DNA of 64,000 nt from Welwitschia mirabilis. Taxonomy: Eukaryota; Gnetophyta; Gnetopsida; Welwitschiales. How positions within the stretch are numbered: the first letter of the stretch is position 1; each line of letters starts with the position of its first letter. Shown here one piece after another: positions 11,061 to 22,409 of the stretch. The notes below the pieces were generated by a model. It was not told the DNA's origin. It did no database searches and saw only the letters and a program-made list of their open reading frames with translations. A program made the translations under genes and the position numbers. Location of the stretch: contig JBOZIK010000001.1 of assembly GCA_051453625.1 (NCBI GenBank), positions 176,625,647 through 176,689,646 of the forward strand, given 5' to 3'.

Positions 11061-11889
11061 CTAGAATTCAGACCATTATTCATCTAATGGGCATTCTCAC
11101 AAGTGGAGGCATTGGATATCCACCATTTAATCTTCTATGAAGTCTTTAAAAACGAATTTATTTTTGAATTACTTCATGAACGTGTTCCATGGTATATGTT
11201 AAGGATGTTGTATTAGTATTGAGATCACCATTCTTGTGCTTTTACTATCATGAAGATGGCAGTGTATGTGCATTATCACTTTGGTGGAACATTTTATAGG
11301 TTAAAATAATTTTCGATCTGTCGAATCCACAAAAAGGCTTCTTTTCTTATTCCTATTTTGCCTTTGTATGTTTTAAGGTATATCATTTTTGTGATTTTCT
11401 ATCCTTCACATTATTCTATGTTGCAATTATTTGCTTGATTTGTTAGGAATGCTTGAAGCTTTACTTCTGTGTTTAAAAGTTACCTTTGGATGTTCTAAAG
11501 GTCAATTGTACCTAATGGAGTATTTTGGCATGCAGTGGATGATTGTTCTTGGGATGCCTTACAATTCTATTCAATGGGTCTTTCTTCTAAGCAAGAGAGC
11601 AGGCTTTTGATCTTTCTAATAAGGAGCTCATTTTATGAATCAATGTAATCTAGTTGAGTCTCTGTTTTGGCTATTCATTCATTTACTCTGTGTTCCATGA
11701 TGCGCCATTTGGTTCGACATCCTCTTGATCTCATATACATCTTCTTTTTCACTATTCTTTGAGAATAGTTCACCCTTTTTATAGCAAGAACTATGTCCTT
11801 TTATAGTGCTACTACAATAGTTAGGCATATGTAATTAAATTATGATTAGAAAAAATAGTTAAAAAGAAATTTAGCATTTGTTATAATAT

Positions 11890-12950
11890 TTCATGATGAC
11901 ATGAGTGCCATTAGTGGTAACTGTTAAAGAGGTATTACTGTGTACCCTAAGTGTGACATTAGGTGATACATAAGTATCAAAGTCAAAGTGTAACATTAGT
12001 TGCATAAGTGTGACATTGGATGTCCAAGTGTAATGTCGAGAATCCAAGTTTGACATCAAGGCTTCTTTGTGGAATAAACATGAACGAAATGATAAGCATC
12101 AGAGTTGAATGAAGGTTTCATGACCTCGTGAGGATAAGTATGATATGAGAAATCCAAGCATGATATTAGAGACCTCTATCATGTTAAAATTGTAGTAGAG
12201 CAAGCTATGTTGGGGGAAAATGGAAGATGTTGGGATCTTGCAAAGGTAAGTACGACATCAAGCACTCAAGTGAAACATCAGGAACCTAAGTATGACATTA
12301 AAGTCTTTTTTATAATGCCATCTATTTAAAACAAGTGATACCTAAGTTAATGAAAGTTCTCAAGGATAGGTAGGAGTCATTGGAGCCTTAGAGATCACAC
12401 AGCTANNNNNNNNNNTTCAGATATTGAAGTGTGATGTTGGGCACCCAAGTGTAATGTCAAAGCTTTTATCATGAGGATTGACTAAGTAATAGGGGTAATG
12501 CTAAAGTTAAGTAGAAGATGTCAGAGTCTTACAAGGGTAAGTGTGATGTCAGACATTCAAGTATAACATTGGACATCCAAGTGTGATATTAGACATCCAA
12601 ATGCAATGTTAAAGGCTACGCTGCTAAGTGGGCTAGAGGAGTATGGTTAATGCCAAGGCTAAGCGAGAGCTGTCAGAGGTAGGTGGAAGGTAAGTATGAC
12701 ATCAAGCATTCAAGTGCAACATCAAGCACCTAAGTATGATGTTAGAGCCTCCTTGTGATGTAATTTTGAGTGGAATTAAGATTTACAAGAGTCAACTAAA
12801 TGCACTGAAGTTTAAAGGATCAAGTACGATGTCAGACATACAAGTGTGATGTCAGATACACAAGTGCGATATCGGCACTCAAGTGCAACATCAACACTTA
12901 AGTAATGCTAACACTCAAGTGCAACATTAGCCCTCTAGAATGTAATATCA
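11890..12950. repeat. Array of degenerate 20-21-bp repeats
   Basis: The unit is close to CAAGTGTGATGTCAGACATC. Core words AAGTGTGATGT, AAGTGTAACAT, AAGTATGACAT and AAGTGCAACAT recur dozens of times. They are dense at 11,930-12,060, 12,250-12,300 and 12,420-12,600, and again at 12,690-12,960, with AT-rich spacers between. A 10-N gap lies at 12,406-12,415. The block is immediately upstream of a TATA-like box and the forward-strand ORF fossil at 13.4-15.6 kb. The open reverse frame at 11,871-12,059 is only a translation of the repeats. Confidence 0.8.
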
Positions 12951-13241
12951 TCATGAGATCTAGCACTATCATCTAACTATAGTTTCCTTTCTTTAATCCT
13001 AGGTTAGTTAACTTTAGTTAACTTTTAATTATAATTAAATTTACTCTTATGAACAATTAACCCTAGGTTCACTTTTGAATAACCTATGGACCCCTCATTT
13101 TCACCTCATTTTCCTTGTGATTCCTAGCCAATTAGTAGCTCATCTTTTCCTTTTTTTTACTATCCCTCTTTTGCATGACACTTCTTTTTATCTTTTAGTG
13201 ATTTTTATGAATTTTATATAGGTTATTTATAGTCTTTGTCA

Positions 13242-13252
13242 TTTATAAATAT
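13242..13252 (+). promoter_or_regulatory. TATA-like box upstream of the forward ORF fossil
   Basis: The sequence TTTATAAATAT lies about 280 bp after the 20-bp repeat array and upstream of the ORF fossil at 13.4-15.6 kb. The context, repeats then TATA then ORF, mirrors the reverse-strand arrangement in element E. In such AT-rich DNA a TATA word alone is weak evidence. Confidence 0.35.
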
Positions 13253-13399
13253 GAGCTCTTCCTTAATGCTTCTATTTTACAGCATTGACCTCTTAATGTA
13301 TGGCTTAAAAACTATATCCTATTATTTCTTGGAATTCTACCAATGTTAGATCTATCGAGTTGGAAATATAACAATGAGCTATGAAGTAGGGTTGTTATT

Positions 13400-15640
13400 A
13401 GATCTTCTCCTCTAAACTTCTAGATTTGTGTGGTTATCCTTCCTTCTATGTTCACCATCTAACTGCTCTCTTCATTCTTGACTCTCTTTATCTTTCCTTT
13501 AATCCTTGTACAACTACCATGATCCATATTCTTCATGATTCTATTCAAATTTTAGAAGAGAGAATAATGTTGATGTTTTCGTTAAGCCAAGGTGACTACA
13601 TTTCTCCTAAGATTTCTCATTTGATGAGGACTTTTATTACTTCATGGTTAATCACCTAGATGACTTTGTGTGCATGTAAGAGATGGCTACACATCACCAT
13701 GAAGTATTTATAGCCAATTTCACTACCTATTATTTTATAGCTTAGGATAACATACTTACTTCATGATCAAATTAGTAAGATCCTTGCCTACATAATTGAT
13801 TTGTTACCATTTTTAGTTAGTGGGTTTTTATTAGATTGGGCCTCCATTGTTTGCTCATCCATGTTTGCCTAATTAACTCACATGAAGTAGAATAGTAATA
13901 ATGATAAGTGTTTTTATGTGCATATCTTACTTGTTTTATTCTTTTCTTTCATGGGTCTTAATGGTTTATAGCCCTTCATATCTTCAAGTGTGGGTCATCA
14001 TTGGTTTTGTATCCTCACAAAATTCCTACTCTTTCCTTACTTTATTCTCATTCTTTTTCATCTATGGAGGGTAAAGGTTATGGTGGGTATGACTCTAGAG
14101 AGACATCCCAAGGTACTTTCTCTATTCCATTTGAGGTGTGAATCCTTGTATCAAGTTTTTGAATAGCAAGTGTATTATGACTCTTTTTTTTTTGGTTATT
14201 TATAGATGAGAAAGGCTTTGGGTTCCCATAACTCCTCCCATCGTAAACATGAAAAGACTCTTATTAACTGCTCAGTACATGAGGAACTAAAAGATGAATA
14301 ATCTCTTCATAGCTTTGCTTGATGACATCGGCCTCGTGGAGTATTATTTTTGTTTTCCTTTTTGTCCTCATCTTTTCNNNNNNNNNNAGGGAAGACTACA
14401 TAGTAGTAAGTGACTTTTTTCATTCTATTTCTTTAATTGAAATCTTTATGGATTTACTGTTTCCTTCTAATTCCTAAGAGGAGGAAGTTCTAAATGAATT
14501 TGATGCATTAATGGATCAAGAGGATATGTTACATTATACACCTACTTTTAGCCTTTACGTTAGAGTCTGTCAGTTACTTGAAAGTTTCCAAAACCTCCTT
14601 GTCATCTACCTATGGCTACACAGACCATATTTAATGAGAAAGATTAAATATCATACTGCATTAATTAGATATTATCAGTGGTAGAGATCCTCTATCCCAA
14701 GATTAAGGAGCTTATGGATTCATTGAGAGAGTACCAGACTCTTTCTAGTTTACTACACATGCAGGTTATTCATCCATCCTGCTTGGACAATATTTACACT
14801 CATTGTTAATTCAAGCAATATATTTCCCATGAGACTTGGATTACAGTTGGTCTACTCACTTTAACTTCCATTATCATTTGCAACATGAATAACCTACCTC
14901 GCTTTGAGACTTATATAACTTAATCAATATGATGGAATCTTTCTATTGTATGGCTCAACATGGAGTAGAGGAATAGGAGTCCATAAGTGATTCCCTTTGA
15001 ATGCTAAAGAATGAGGTCGAAAACATGCACCTTTTAGAGAAGATGTTATGGGTGTATGCTTTTTGGATTACTGCATTGAAGGAGAATTAGGTTGCTTTAT
15101 CCACTTATTTAGTGAAGAGCGAAAGAATGATTCAAGCTTGTGGAGACTGACTAATCATTACTATTGATGATATAAATTTTTTACATCACGATGGGGAGTT
15201 CTCCAAGGAGTATCTCTTGGAGGACTCTGGTGGCTTATAGTAAGCTTTGTATGAAGCTTTACAAGAATCCATACCTCATTACTACAGTACATTCTGTGAT
15301 GGGTTCTTCTTCAATCAAGATTAGCACTATGGGTTTCCTCATAATACTATTAGTATGGAGGTAATTACAAGTAGCACGGAGTCATTCATTCTAGGTGTGA
15401 AGGGTTATAGTCTTATTTCATTTTTTGTGGGAGGATTTTCTTTCTCCTCAATAGTGATTTCATATTTCTCATTCATCCAAGGTATCATGCATCATGTACT
15501 ATTTTCTGGCATCATGTCTCCTTTGTACCATATCATTTTTATGTATTGCTTGTCATTTGATCTATTTATTAATGTTATGATTTTGTTTTATTATAAGTCT
15601 AGGTTATTTCCTTATTTTACTTTGAAGTAGTAGTTTACTA
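13400..15640 (+). pseudogene. Forward-strand ORF fossil beside the element F primer site
   Basis: Broken forward frames read like one protein. EEVLNEFDALMDQEDMLHYT lies near 14,480-14,545 and KIKELMDSLREYQTLSSLL near 14,700-14,760. From about 14,910 to 15,360 a single frame with only a few stops gives DLYNLINMMESFYCMAQHG, MLKNEVENMHLLEKMLWVYA, VKSERMIQACGD, HHDGEFSKEYLLEDSGG and ALYEALQESIPHYYSTF. Acidic heptad-like segments suggest coiled coil. It is antisense to element F, whose primer site lies at 15,650-15,662. I do not know the family; an accessory ORF of a retrotransposon is the best guess from position. A 10-N gap is at 14,378-14,387. The 5' limit is uncertain. Confidence 0.55.
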
Positions 15641-15649
15641 CTTATCATT

Positions 15650-15662
15650 GGCTCTAATACCA
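15650..15662 (-). promoter_or_regulatory. Primer-binding site of element F (initiator-Met tRNA type)
   Basis: The complement reads TGGTATTAGAGCC, one base from the usual plant retrotransposon site TGGTATCAGAGC that pairs with the 3' end of initiator-Met tRNA. It lies two bases from the LTR at 15,665, as expected for an element running on the reverse strand. Confidence 0.8.
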
Positions 15663-15664
15663 AA

Positions 15665-16080
15665 TGTAATGTTCCATTTTACCATTTTAAGATCATTTCA
15701 TTATAAACAAGAAAAATTCAATATTATGCCGTAATCGATAAGAATAACAAAGAATAATTTTACAAAAGTTAAACTTTATTAATTATAAAAGTGGATTACA
15801 TTCTTTATCATTAGTCAATAGCCCTAGACTAGTGTTCGAAATAAAGACATGGACTACAACCTGAGTCCCCCTCCTAAGACCCTTGGAAATTAGCTAAGGT
15901 TGTTGTTGGTCACATCCACCTAGTATATCCACCTCCACCTAATGTCATATGCTTAAATGATATCATAAAAGAACACAGTTTTACATATGTAGGTAACATC
16001 CATTCATAACAACTTGCTAATTACACTTATTTAGAATCTTAAGACACTTCTTTATAAAATAAAAGATTTGGAACATTATA
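15665..16080 (-). mobile_element. LTR of reverse-strand element F
   Basis: This 416-bp LTR has short inverted ends, TGTAATGTTCC at the left and GGAACATTATA at the right. On the reverse strand an AATAAAG signal lies near the downstream end (forward 15,775-15,790), as expected before the R/U5 boundary. The primer site lies immediately to its left, so the body of the element extends towards lower coordinates. I found no partner LTR or gag-pol of element F in the window, so the other end is deleted, replaced or too diverged. Confidence 0.7.
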
Positions 16081-16329
16081 ATTGGGTTTTAATAAATTAT
16101 TAGATAGTTTATTGAAAGGTCTATCTTATTAATAGAGATCTATGCAATTCCATACCTATCCTTAGACTTTAAGGATATTGTTATTTCATCTTTTTAATAG
16201 AAAACATTTTGTATATGACTTAGGTATATTTTATAAGGAAAAAAATTAAAATTTAAATATTTATTTAAATATCATTGTAAGACATCTCATGATGAGTATG
16301 ATGATGAGTTACATTTAACCTTTGATGGT

Positions 16330-17640
16330 AAACTAATCTCTTTCAAATATGTCTTACAACATAATCATTAGATATAAGCCATGGAATAAGAATATGATTC
16401 TCTTGTTGGTAGTGGTACTTGAAAATTTATTGATATTATCTTATATCATACTATAATTCTAAATAAATGAGTAATTTATAACAAATATAATGCAAATGAT
16501 ACCCTTAAAAGACATAATTTCAACTTGTTATTATAAGCCTATGTCAAAATAAATGATTGGATTATCATGAAGTATTTGAATTAATATTAAAATGGAATAC
16601 CATTAGAATTGTAATAGCTTTAGTTGCGGATAAGAAATGAAAATTACATCAATTGGGCATCAAGTCTACCTCTATGTAACATAATGGCTTTTAATTAAAA
16701 GGTGAGGAATACAAGATGTGTAGATTAATAAAATTCTTATATGTAATAAAACAAGGACTATGAGCATGGCACATAGTACTTACTAGTTACTTATCATTAC
16801 ATTTAGATCATATTATTATTAAAATGTATATTCTACATTATTTACAAAATCTAATGGAAGAAACTTTGCTTATATTTTCATACATAGAGGTGTCATGTCT
16901 AATAGCATTAAGTAGATGTGAATAATGTAAGGATTAATTAACTAAGGCATTTAAATTTTTAATCTAGGATTGGGCAAATTCTACTTTAGGGTAGAAATTG
17001 TGTAAATAAGTAATGAAAGTTCCTAACTTAAAAAAAAGCAAAAATACTAGAGATTTGAGATAAAATTCAATTTATAAAATAACAAAGAAGCTACAACTTC
17101 TTTAGAGTAGAGTAAAATATGGAATATTGATGAAAATTTAGAAGTAATAGATAAAATAGAATATAGGAATATTATTGCTAGCCTTATTGGTCTTATCAAT
17201 ACTAGAATTGATATTTATTATGTAATAGGGGTTATTTCTTCATATCATCATGCATCAAACGTGAGTCATGCAAATGCTACTATGAGAGTAATTATATATT
17301 TAAACAAGATTAAAAAAATTAGATCTTACTTACAAGAGAAACTCTTAATTTAGTATAAAGAGATATTATAATTTAGAATTTGCATAAGCTTCAAAGATAT
17401 CATTATCAATATTAAGATACATTATGTCCCCAAGAACATGACCTTTGTTTTGGTCATATAAGAATCAAAGACTCATAGATCAATCATCTATTGGAGTGAA
17501 ATATACTACTACCTTGGAAGCATGTAGAGATATTGAATGATTGGGAAAACTTCTAAAATCTCTAAACTTAAAGCAAACTAAAGAAATTAAGCTTTTTATT
17601 GATAATAAATCTACCACCTATATAGTATTAGATCTAGTCT
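16330..17640 (+). mobile_element. Ty1-copia pol fossil (reverse transcriptase and RNase H)
   Basis: KYNANDTLKRHNFNLLL (about 16,480-16,530) matches the copia 'vyKiKyn.dGtieRyKARLVAkG' motif. Then DYHEVFELILKWNTIRIVIA, in a shifted frame at 16,565-16,625, matches 'DYeEtFaPVakm.TIR.llalA'. YRNIIASLIGLINTRIDIYY (17,157-17,220) matches 'YrslvGsLlYLt.TRPDIsyaV', followed by a 'VSHANATMRVIIYL' helix. RNase H is visible as KYTTTLEACRDIE (17,500-17,540) and IKLFIDNKSTTYIVL (17,590-17,635), the 'lfcDNqsAi.l' motif. Integrase and gag are absent. The active-site YVDD segment is not readable. It lies between the element F LTR and the solo LTR; no copia LTR was found. Confidence 0.85.
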
Positions 17641-18594
17641 TTAGTTTAGTTTAGGTAATTACTAATTAAAGATTGTTTGCTTATCAAATTATTTTCATGT
17701 TTTATCTCTTGTCTTTTTGAGCTAGGTTTATTTCTAGTTTACCATGTACTTTCCTATAAATTAAAACAACCTATATTATTTAAAGTTATTTTGAACAAGT
17801 AATTTTCTATTATTCTAAATTATCTCTTGCTCTTTGTTTTTTAATTTTGTGGATTTTGCATGAGTATCATTTTTTATTGATTACCAATTTAGTACTTTCT
17901 TAATACATTATGCATTAATATTTAGTTGCATTATTAAATAATTAAGTCTAGCCAAGATTTTTTATAATAACTCAACTTTATTAAGTTAATTTATCATGAG
18001 ATAATGTTTTACTTTTATAGATACTAATATAATTTTAAAAAAATTAAAGTATTTATTTTTTCCTATATCACTCAATATTCAAAGGTTAAGGAAGAAAGAC
18101 AAATAGACTTAAAAAGTAGAATAAAATAGAGAGTCATATGTTGTGTTTAAAATAAATAGATTATATAGTTTATAAAATAGTAATTTTATGATATCCTAAT
18201 GCAAATAGTTTTTTATGTAGTTATTTTAAATGTGTAGTAAAACATAGAACCAGCTTTACTTATAATTTATTAGTACATTTATATCTTTTTAAAAAGGATA
18301 GGAAAAATAATCATTTAATATGAAATTAATTATAAATGATTTTGATTCATAAATAATAGCAATATCATACTTTTATGCCACAATATAGACATGGATACTG
18401 GTTTAGAATAATTCATAACCAATATAGTGAGAGGCTACAACTCCTATCAATGGCATTTCAACTTGATACCTGACTATCATCTCGACATGTGTTGGTTCTA
18501 ATTTAAGTTTTAGACTATAATAAACATAGATTTAAATAAATTGATAAGTTTAGACATGGTCTTGATATATCACCTAAAGGTGATAGGTGATATA
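17641..18594. other. AT-rich stretch, possibly the copia 3' region
   Basis: No coding frame or LTR boundary was recognised. It follows the copia RNase H fossil directly and may contain its decayed 3' end. Confidence 0.4.
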
Positions 18595-18967
18595 TGTTAT
18601 AACCCACATTTTGTAAGCTTTAATTAATAGGGTTTCTAAACTATGTAAAACACTTTGATATTAATTTTNNNNNNNNNNNNNNNNNNNNNNNNNNNNNNNN
18701 NNNNNNNNNNNNNNNNNNNNNNNNNNNNNNNNNNNNNNNNNNNNNNNNNNNNNNNNNNNNNNNNNNNNACATCGTTATTGTATGCAAACCAAGAGGGTCT
18801 ATGGTTAAGTAATAATTGTGTTTTCTAATTATTTAAATCTTATAAGGTGTTAATAGAGTCTAATTAGGATTTGATCCTAGGTTCCGTTGTGCATGATAGT
18901 TGATAACTATACAAAAAAAAAAAAAAGTATTATGGTTAATTAGGGTAATTAAAGTTGGGGTGTTACA
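18595..18967 (+). mobile_element. Solo LTR with imperfect target-site duplication
   Basis: The sequence begins TGTTATAACCCACATTTT and ends GTTGGGGTGTTACA, the form of Tekay/Del-type chromovirus LTRs. The five bases before it (ATATA) and after it (ATACA) differ at one position and look like a target-site duplication. No primer site or polypurine tract adjoins it, so it is a solo LTR left by recombination between two LTRs. Of its 373 positions, 100 (18,669-18,768) are N. Orientation is inferred from the end consensus. Confidence 0.7.
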
Positions 18968-19242
18968 ATACATGACCTAAATGTATGCTTACAAGTAACC
19001 CATACTTCCTTGAAGCATTTCAAGATGACATTGTATAATCTTTTAATACCAAGGAATTAAGATATTAAGTTGGAGTAAGTCATACATGACTAAGGCAAGA
19101 GAGTGATGATTGTATCCACTTATAGAAGGATTTTATATAACAATGCAATGAAACCCATCTGGATGATGAAATCCAAATACAAAAATGAGAATTTTTAGAA
19201 TCATCTTGATGTAATCATTATTCAATAAATAAACTGCATAAA

Positions 19243-19759
19243 TGCATATTCATAATGTTGTGATTCCTTGACCTCCTTAAGGGAAAGAACACCTTCATGT
19301 CTATGTTTAATAATGTATTTATTGATATTATTAAGTGTAATTTCTTTATTCAAGGAACATAACCCTTGTAGAACATACTTTAATGGATATGAAACACTGC
19401 CTCTGTATGAAATGACATTACAATTATTTACTATTGTTAAAAACATAATAAATGAAGGGTGTAGGACATGCATGGGATTTGCACAAGTATACTTGTCCTT
19501 AGCTAATTGGCTTGATTCCCTAGTGGTCTCATAAACTACACCTTAAAGGTAATATGATTTAGCTAGTCCATCCTTTGAAGCTTGGTGTTTAACATGGTGA
19601 AGTTTTGTAATTTTTTTTTTTTTGATATTTAATAAAAGCATGATGGTTACCTCTTTCATTTTGTACCTTTTAATCACAAGTGCTTTTGAATTTTTTTAGC
19701 CTTCAATTATTTTAGCTCTCAATTATAATTTTCTTTTAAAATGATTATAGATTATTACA
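19243..19759 (+). mobile_element. 5' LTR of element E
   Basis: It aligns along its length with 29,152-29,650, sharing for example AAAGAACACC, TCATGTCTATGTTTAATAA, GCATGGGATTTGC and TTAATAAAAGCATGATG. It ends ATTATTACA, one base before the primer site region. Many substitutions separate the two LTRs, so the insertion is old. The left edge is accurate to about 10 bp. Confidence 0.85.
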
Positions 19760-19761
19760 AT

Positions 19762-19773
19762 TGATATTAGAGC
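19762..19773 (+). promoter_or_regulatory. Primer-binding site of element E (initiator-Met tRNA type)
   Basis: TGATATTAGAGC differs by two transitions (G to A, C to T) from TGGTATCAGAGC, the site complementary to plant initiator-Met tRNA. It lies two bases after the 5' LTR. Confidence 0.8.
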
Positions 19774-19949
19774 CTTTAGAATAGTAAATAGCTATCTTAA
19801 AAAATGATTCAAAAAGCATATAAAAGCTACCTTTTTTTAAACCTTAAAAAACATAGCTAACTTTTCATGTAAAGGATAAGATAATATTAAGAAACAAAGA
19901 GAAACTAAAATGTAGATATAAAGTAACACAGCAAAGAGCCATCATTGCA

Positions 19950-22129
19950 TCAGGGTTCATTCGGATCAGAAATTACATAAGAGGAAGAGCCACTAGAAGA
20001 AGGATCAAGAGGATTAAGAAGAGATTCCTCCTCCTCATCATTATGAAGTAGACAATTCAAAATAAGAGATCAACTAGAGTAATGGTTAAGAAAGGTGATA
20101 ATCCACTTTAAATAATTCGCGAAATACTCCTTTGACACATGATGTCAATGAAGGTGCACAAATATTCCTTGATAATAATGAAACTTTTAAGAGAATAATA
20201 TAATATCCATTTTAAATGACCGATATGTGTATCCTTCTAACCCAATGTGATAACCACCACCTTAGTCTATGTTTATTTATTATGAAGGGAGTGATTTACC
20301 AACTGAAAAGAGTCCAACTTAGCCTACCAAAATAGAGGAAACAGTAAGCTAAGCTATAAAATGAACTACCTCAAGCTCATTAATAAGAAGCTTAAAACTT
20401 CTTCATATGGGATTTAAGGTGTCATCCATTGGATACTATATGTGGATAAAAGATACTGGACCTCAATCACTGAAAATATTCTTAAAAATTATAACCATAT
20501 CAATCCTAATAAATAAAATCATCATCCGTATAAGATTGCTTTATGGTTTGTTTAATGCTTATCCCTTCTAATTGCTCTACTTGATCAATTCAAGTAAGTA
20601 GTGACTAAATCAGTGGTACTAATCTAGATACCAACGTAGGAAGAGATCCATCTATATTAGAACTCAAAGGTGCAAAATCCATTAAGGGGGTAATCAGAGG
20701 ATGTAAAGTAATGAATGAAATGGAAGGTCAGGTACCAATAGGGCTAATAAAACCTTGAGAATCAAAATAAGGAGTTGCAAAAAAATTAGCCATATACAAA
20801 AATGAGTCAATATTGACCACCCCATTAGGATGATCTCTCACATATTAAGTTATCAATGGAATGACTAAGCTAGATAACGAAGGCAAACTATTAAGATCAC
20901 TTACTGTAGTCTCAAACAAATGTCTTTATAATCATCCACACTAAGTTTTCCCTTTTCATGAGTAGGATTGGAGGGATGCTTGGAAGAACCCTAGAAAATG
21001 CCATAAGAAGTGAAATAAACTATAAATAATAAATTAAGAATATAATAGAAGAAAATCCGTTACTTTTTCACTTAAATGACACTTGTACTTATAAATGATC
21101 AAAGGAGAGCTGTGCTCCTATTCCTGCTCATTAGGAAGAAATTGATTATGAGATGAAGTAGAAAGTGGAAGAGCCTTTCCCTTCTGTTAAGACCGAGACA
21201 TCCAAAGTGAAGACCTCTAAGTATCCATCTATAGAAGCAAGTAATTTAGCAACCTAAAATCATAACTTTAATAAAAGAAAAGGTAAAACCTTATGACATT
21301 AAAAAACATAGAAGTAATGGAGGGATAAACATAGTTATCCTTTTCATTAGAAGGAGGGGTGGCTCCAGAAGGATCAAGTCAAAAAAAGAGAGGAAAAAGG
21401 CATGACAATGTTAGAAGAAAGGTCAATTTGTTGAATATTTATAATGTAAGTACCACCATGAAAAGTGAAGTATAAGGAGAGGAGAACCCATCTACAAGTC
21501 AGAAGTCCATTATTGAACTTATACTTTACCCTATTAAGTTGTGAAATAACCTTAGAATAAATGCTAAAAATCTAGTCGTAGGTAAAATCCCCATCTCGAG
21601 TGATAGATAAAATATGTAAAGCATACTATAAATGTTCAAAAGACTGCGAATGCAAGAAACCTCTATAAGAAATCAGTAATCCAAAATCTGCATAGTAGGA
21701 AATAGAAATATTCTTCAAGCATCTTCAGTGGTATCGATGGTGATTTAATTTTCTGTTTAGAAAACCAAAAAACATAATCTCAAATAAATTCAAAGTCTAT
21801 GACTCATAAGAGATAAGTTCATGGATTTAAAAGTGTTAGGAGATAAGCCAAAGATGTCCTTAATGACTTGCACACTAATAGGAATCAAATTAAACTTTGG
21901 ATGATAAAAATATTGAGTTTTCATATCATAAGAAGAGTAAATAAAATAAAAAATCAAGTGCATCTTTTGACGACAAAAGTGTCAATGAGAAAAAAATAGT
22001 AAGTCTAAGATGTTTCAACCTAAAACTCAACCAAACTACTCTTGGGTTAATAAATAACAAAATTCCTCATCCACAAACTAGAGATTATAAGTAGACTAAT
22101 GAATATTAGGGAAAGCTTTGGGAGGCATA
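19950..22129 (-). pseudogene. Reverse-strand ORF fossil inside element E
   Basis: On the reverse strand a broken ORF runs from ATG at 22,129 (MPPKAFPNIH) to a stop at 19,950. Early segments read FVDEEFCYLLTQE, FFSH then HFCRQKMHLIFYFIYSSYDM, and HPKFNLIPISVQVIKDIFGL (about 21,845-21,905). The last faintly recalls the 'vrg..i.fs.e.InevlgLp' pattern of plant transposon ORFs outside gag-pol. The C-terminal part reads EYFANYLKWIITFLNHYSS and LLHNDEEEESLLNPLDPSSS, an acidic then Ser-rich tail. About 725 codons are spanned, with many stops (mostly CAA, CAG, TGG or CGA derivatives) and some frameshifts. A TATA-type box lies about 130 bp upstream. The product is unknown. It is antisense to the host element and runs towards its primer site. 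Confidence 0.6.
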
Positions 22130-22260
22130 CATTTAAACAAATAATCCAAAAACTTAAAGACAATTATGAAACTAAGAAAAAAGCTTACTTAGAGTAGAAA
22201 GGGAAGGGAAAAAAAGAAAAGAAAATAAATGAACCAATAATAAATGGACCCCCATCACTT

Positions 22261-22273
22261 CTATTTATAAGAG
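22261..22273 (-). promoter_or_regulatory. TATA-type promoter for the reverse-strand ORF
   Basis: The complement reads CTCTTATAAATAG, a good plant TATA context. A pyrimidine-rich stretch typical of plant 5' leaders (complement of 22,195-22,225) follows, then the ATG of the reverse-strand ORF at 22,129. The spacing of about 130 bp suits a short leader. Confidence 0.5.
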
Positions 22274-22409
22274 AAACAACGGAATCTTTAAGTACCACTG
22301 ATGTGATAGTAATGTGATCTAACATGATATTAAACTAACATTGATTTGATATTGATAAGCACTAAATTGATAACAAAATGATGTGACATGATTAGCTTTA
22401 AGACCCACA

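Larger units (their letters stand above)
8200..11800 (+). mobile_element. Degraded L1-type LINE (endonuclease and reverse transcriptase remains)
   Basis: The order of fragments is that of plant L1 ORF2: apurinic-type endonuclease at about 8230-8720, reverse transcriptase at about 9540-10,490, and thumb/connection at 10,930-11,060. Frameshifts and stops are frequent and a 172-N gap (10,519-10,690) removes part of the palm/thumb. No LTRs flank it. Ends are approximate; I saw no clear poly(A) tail or target-site duplication. The sequence from 11,060 to 11,800 is where the C-terminal zinc-finger/RNase H part would lie, but I could not identify motifs there. Confidence 0.8.

Noticed and set aside
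15665-16080. Reading the segment as a MITE because of its inverted ends
   Set aside because: An initiator-Met primer site lies two bases from one end on the matching strand, and a poly(A)-type signal sits in the right place for an LTR. TG...CA-type LTR ends are themselves inverted.
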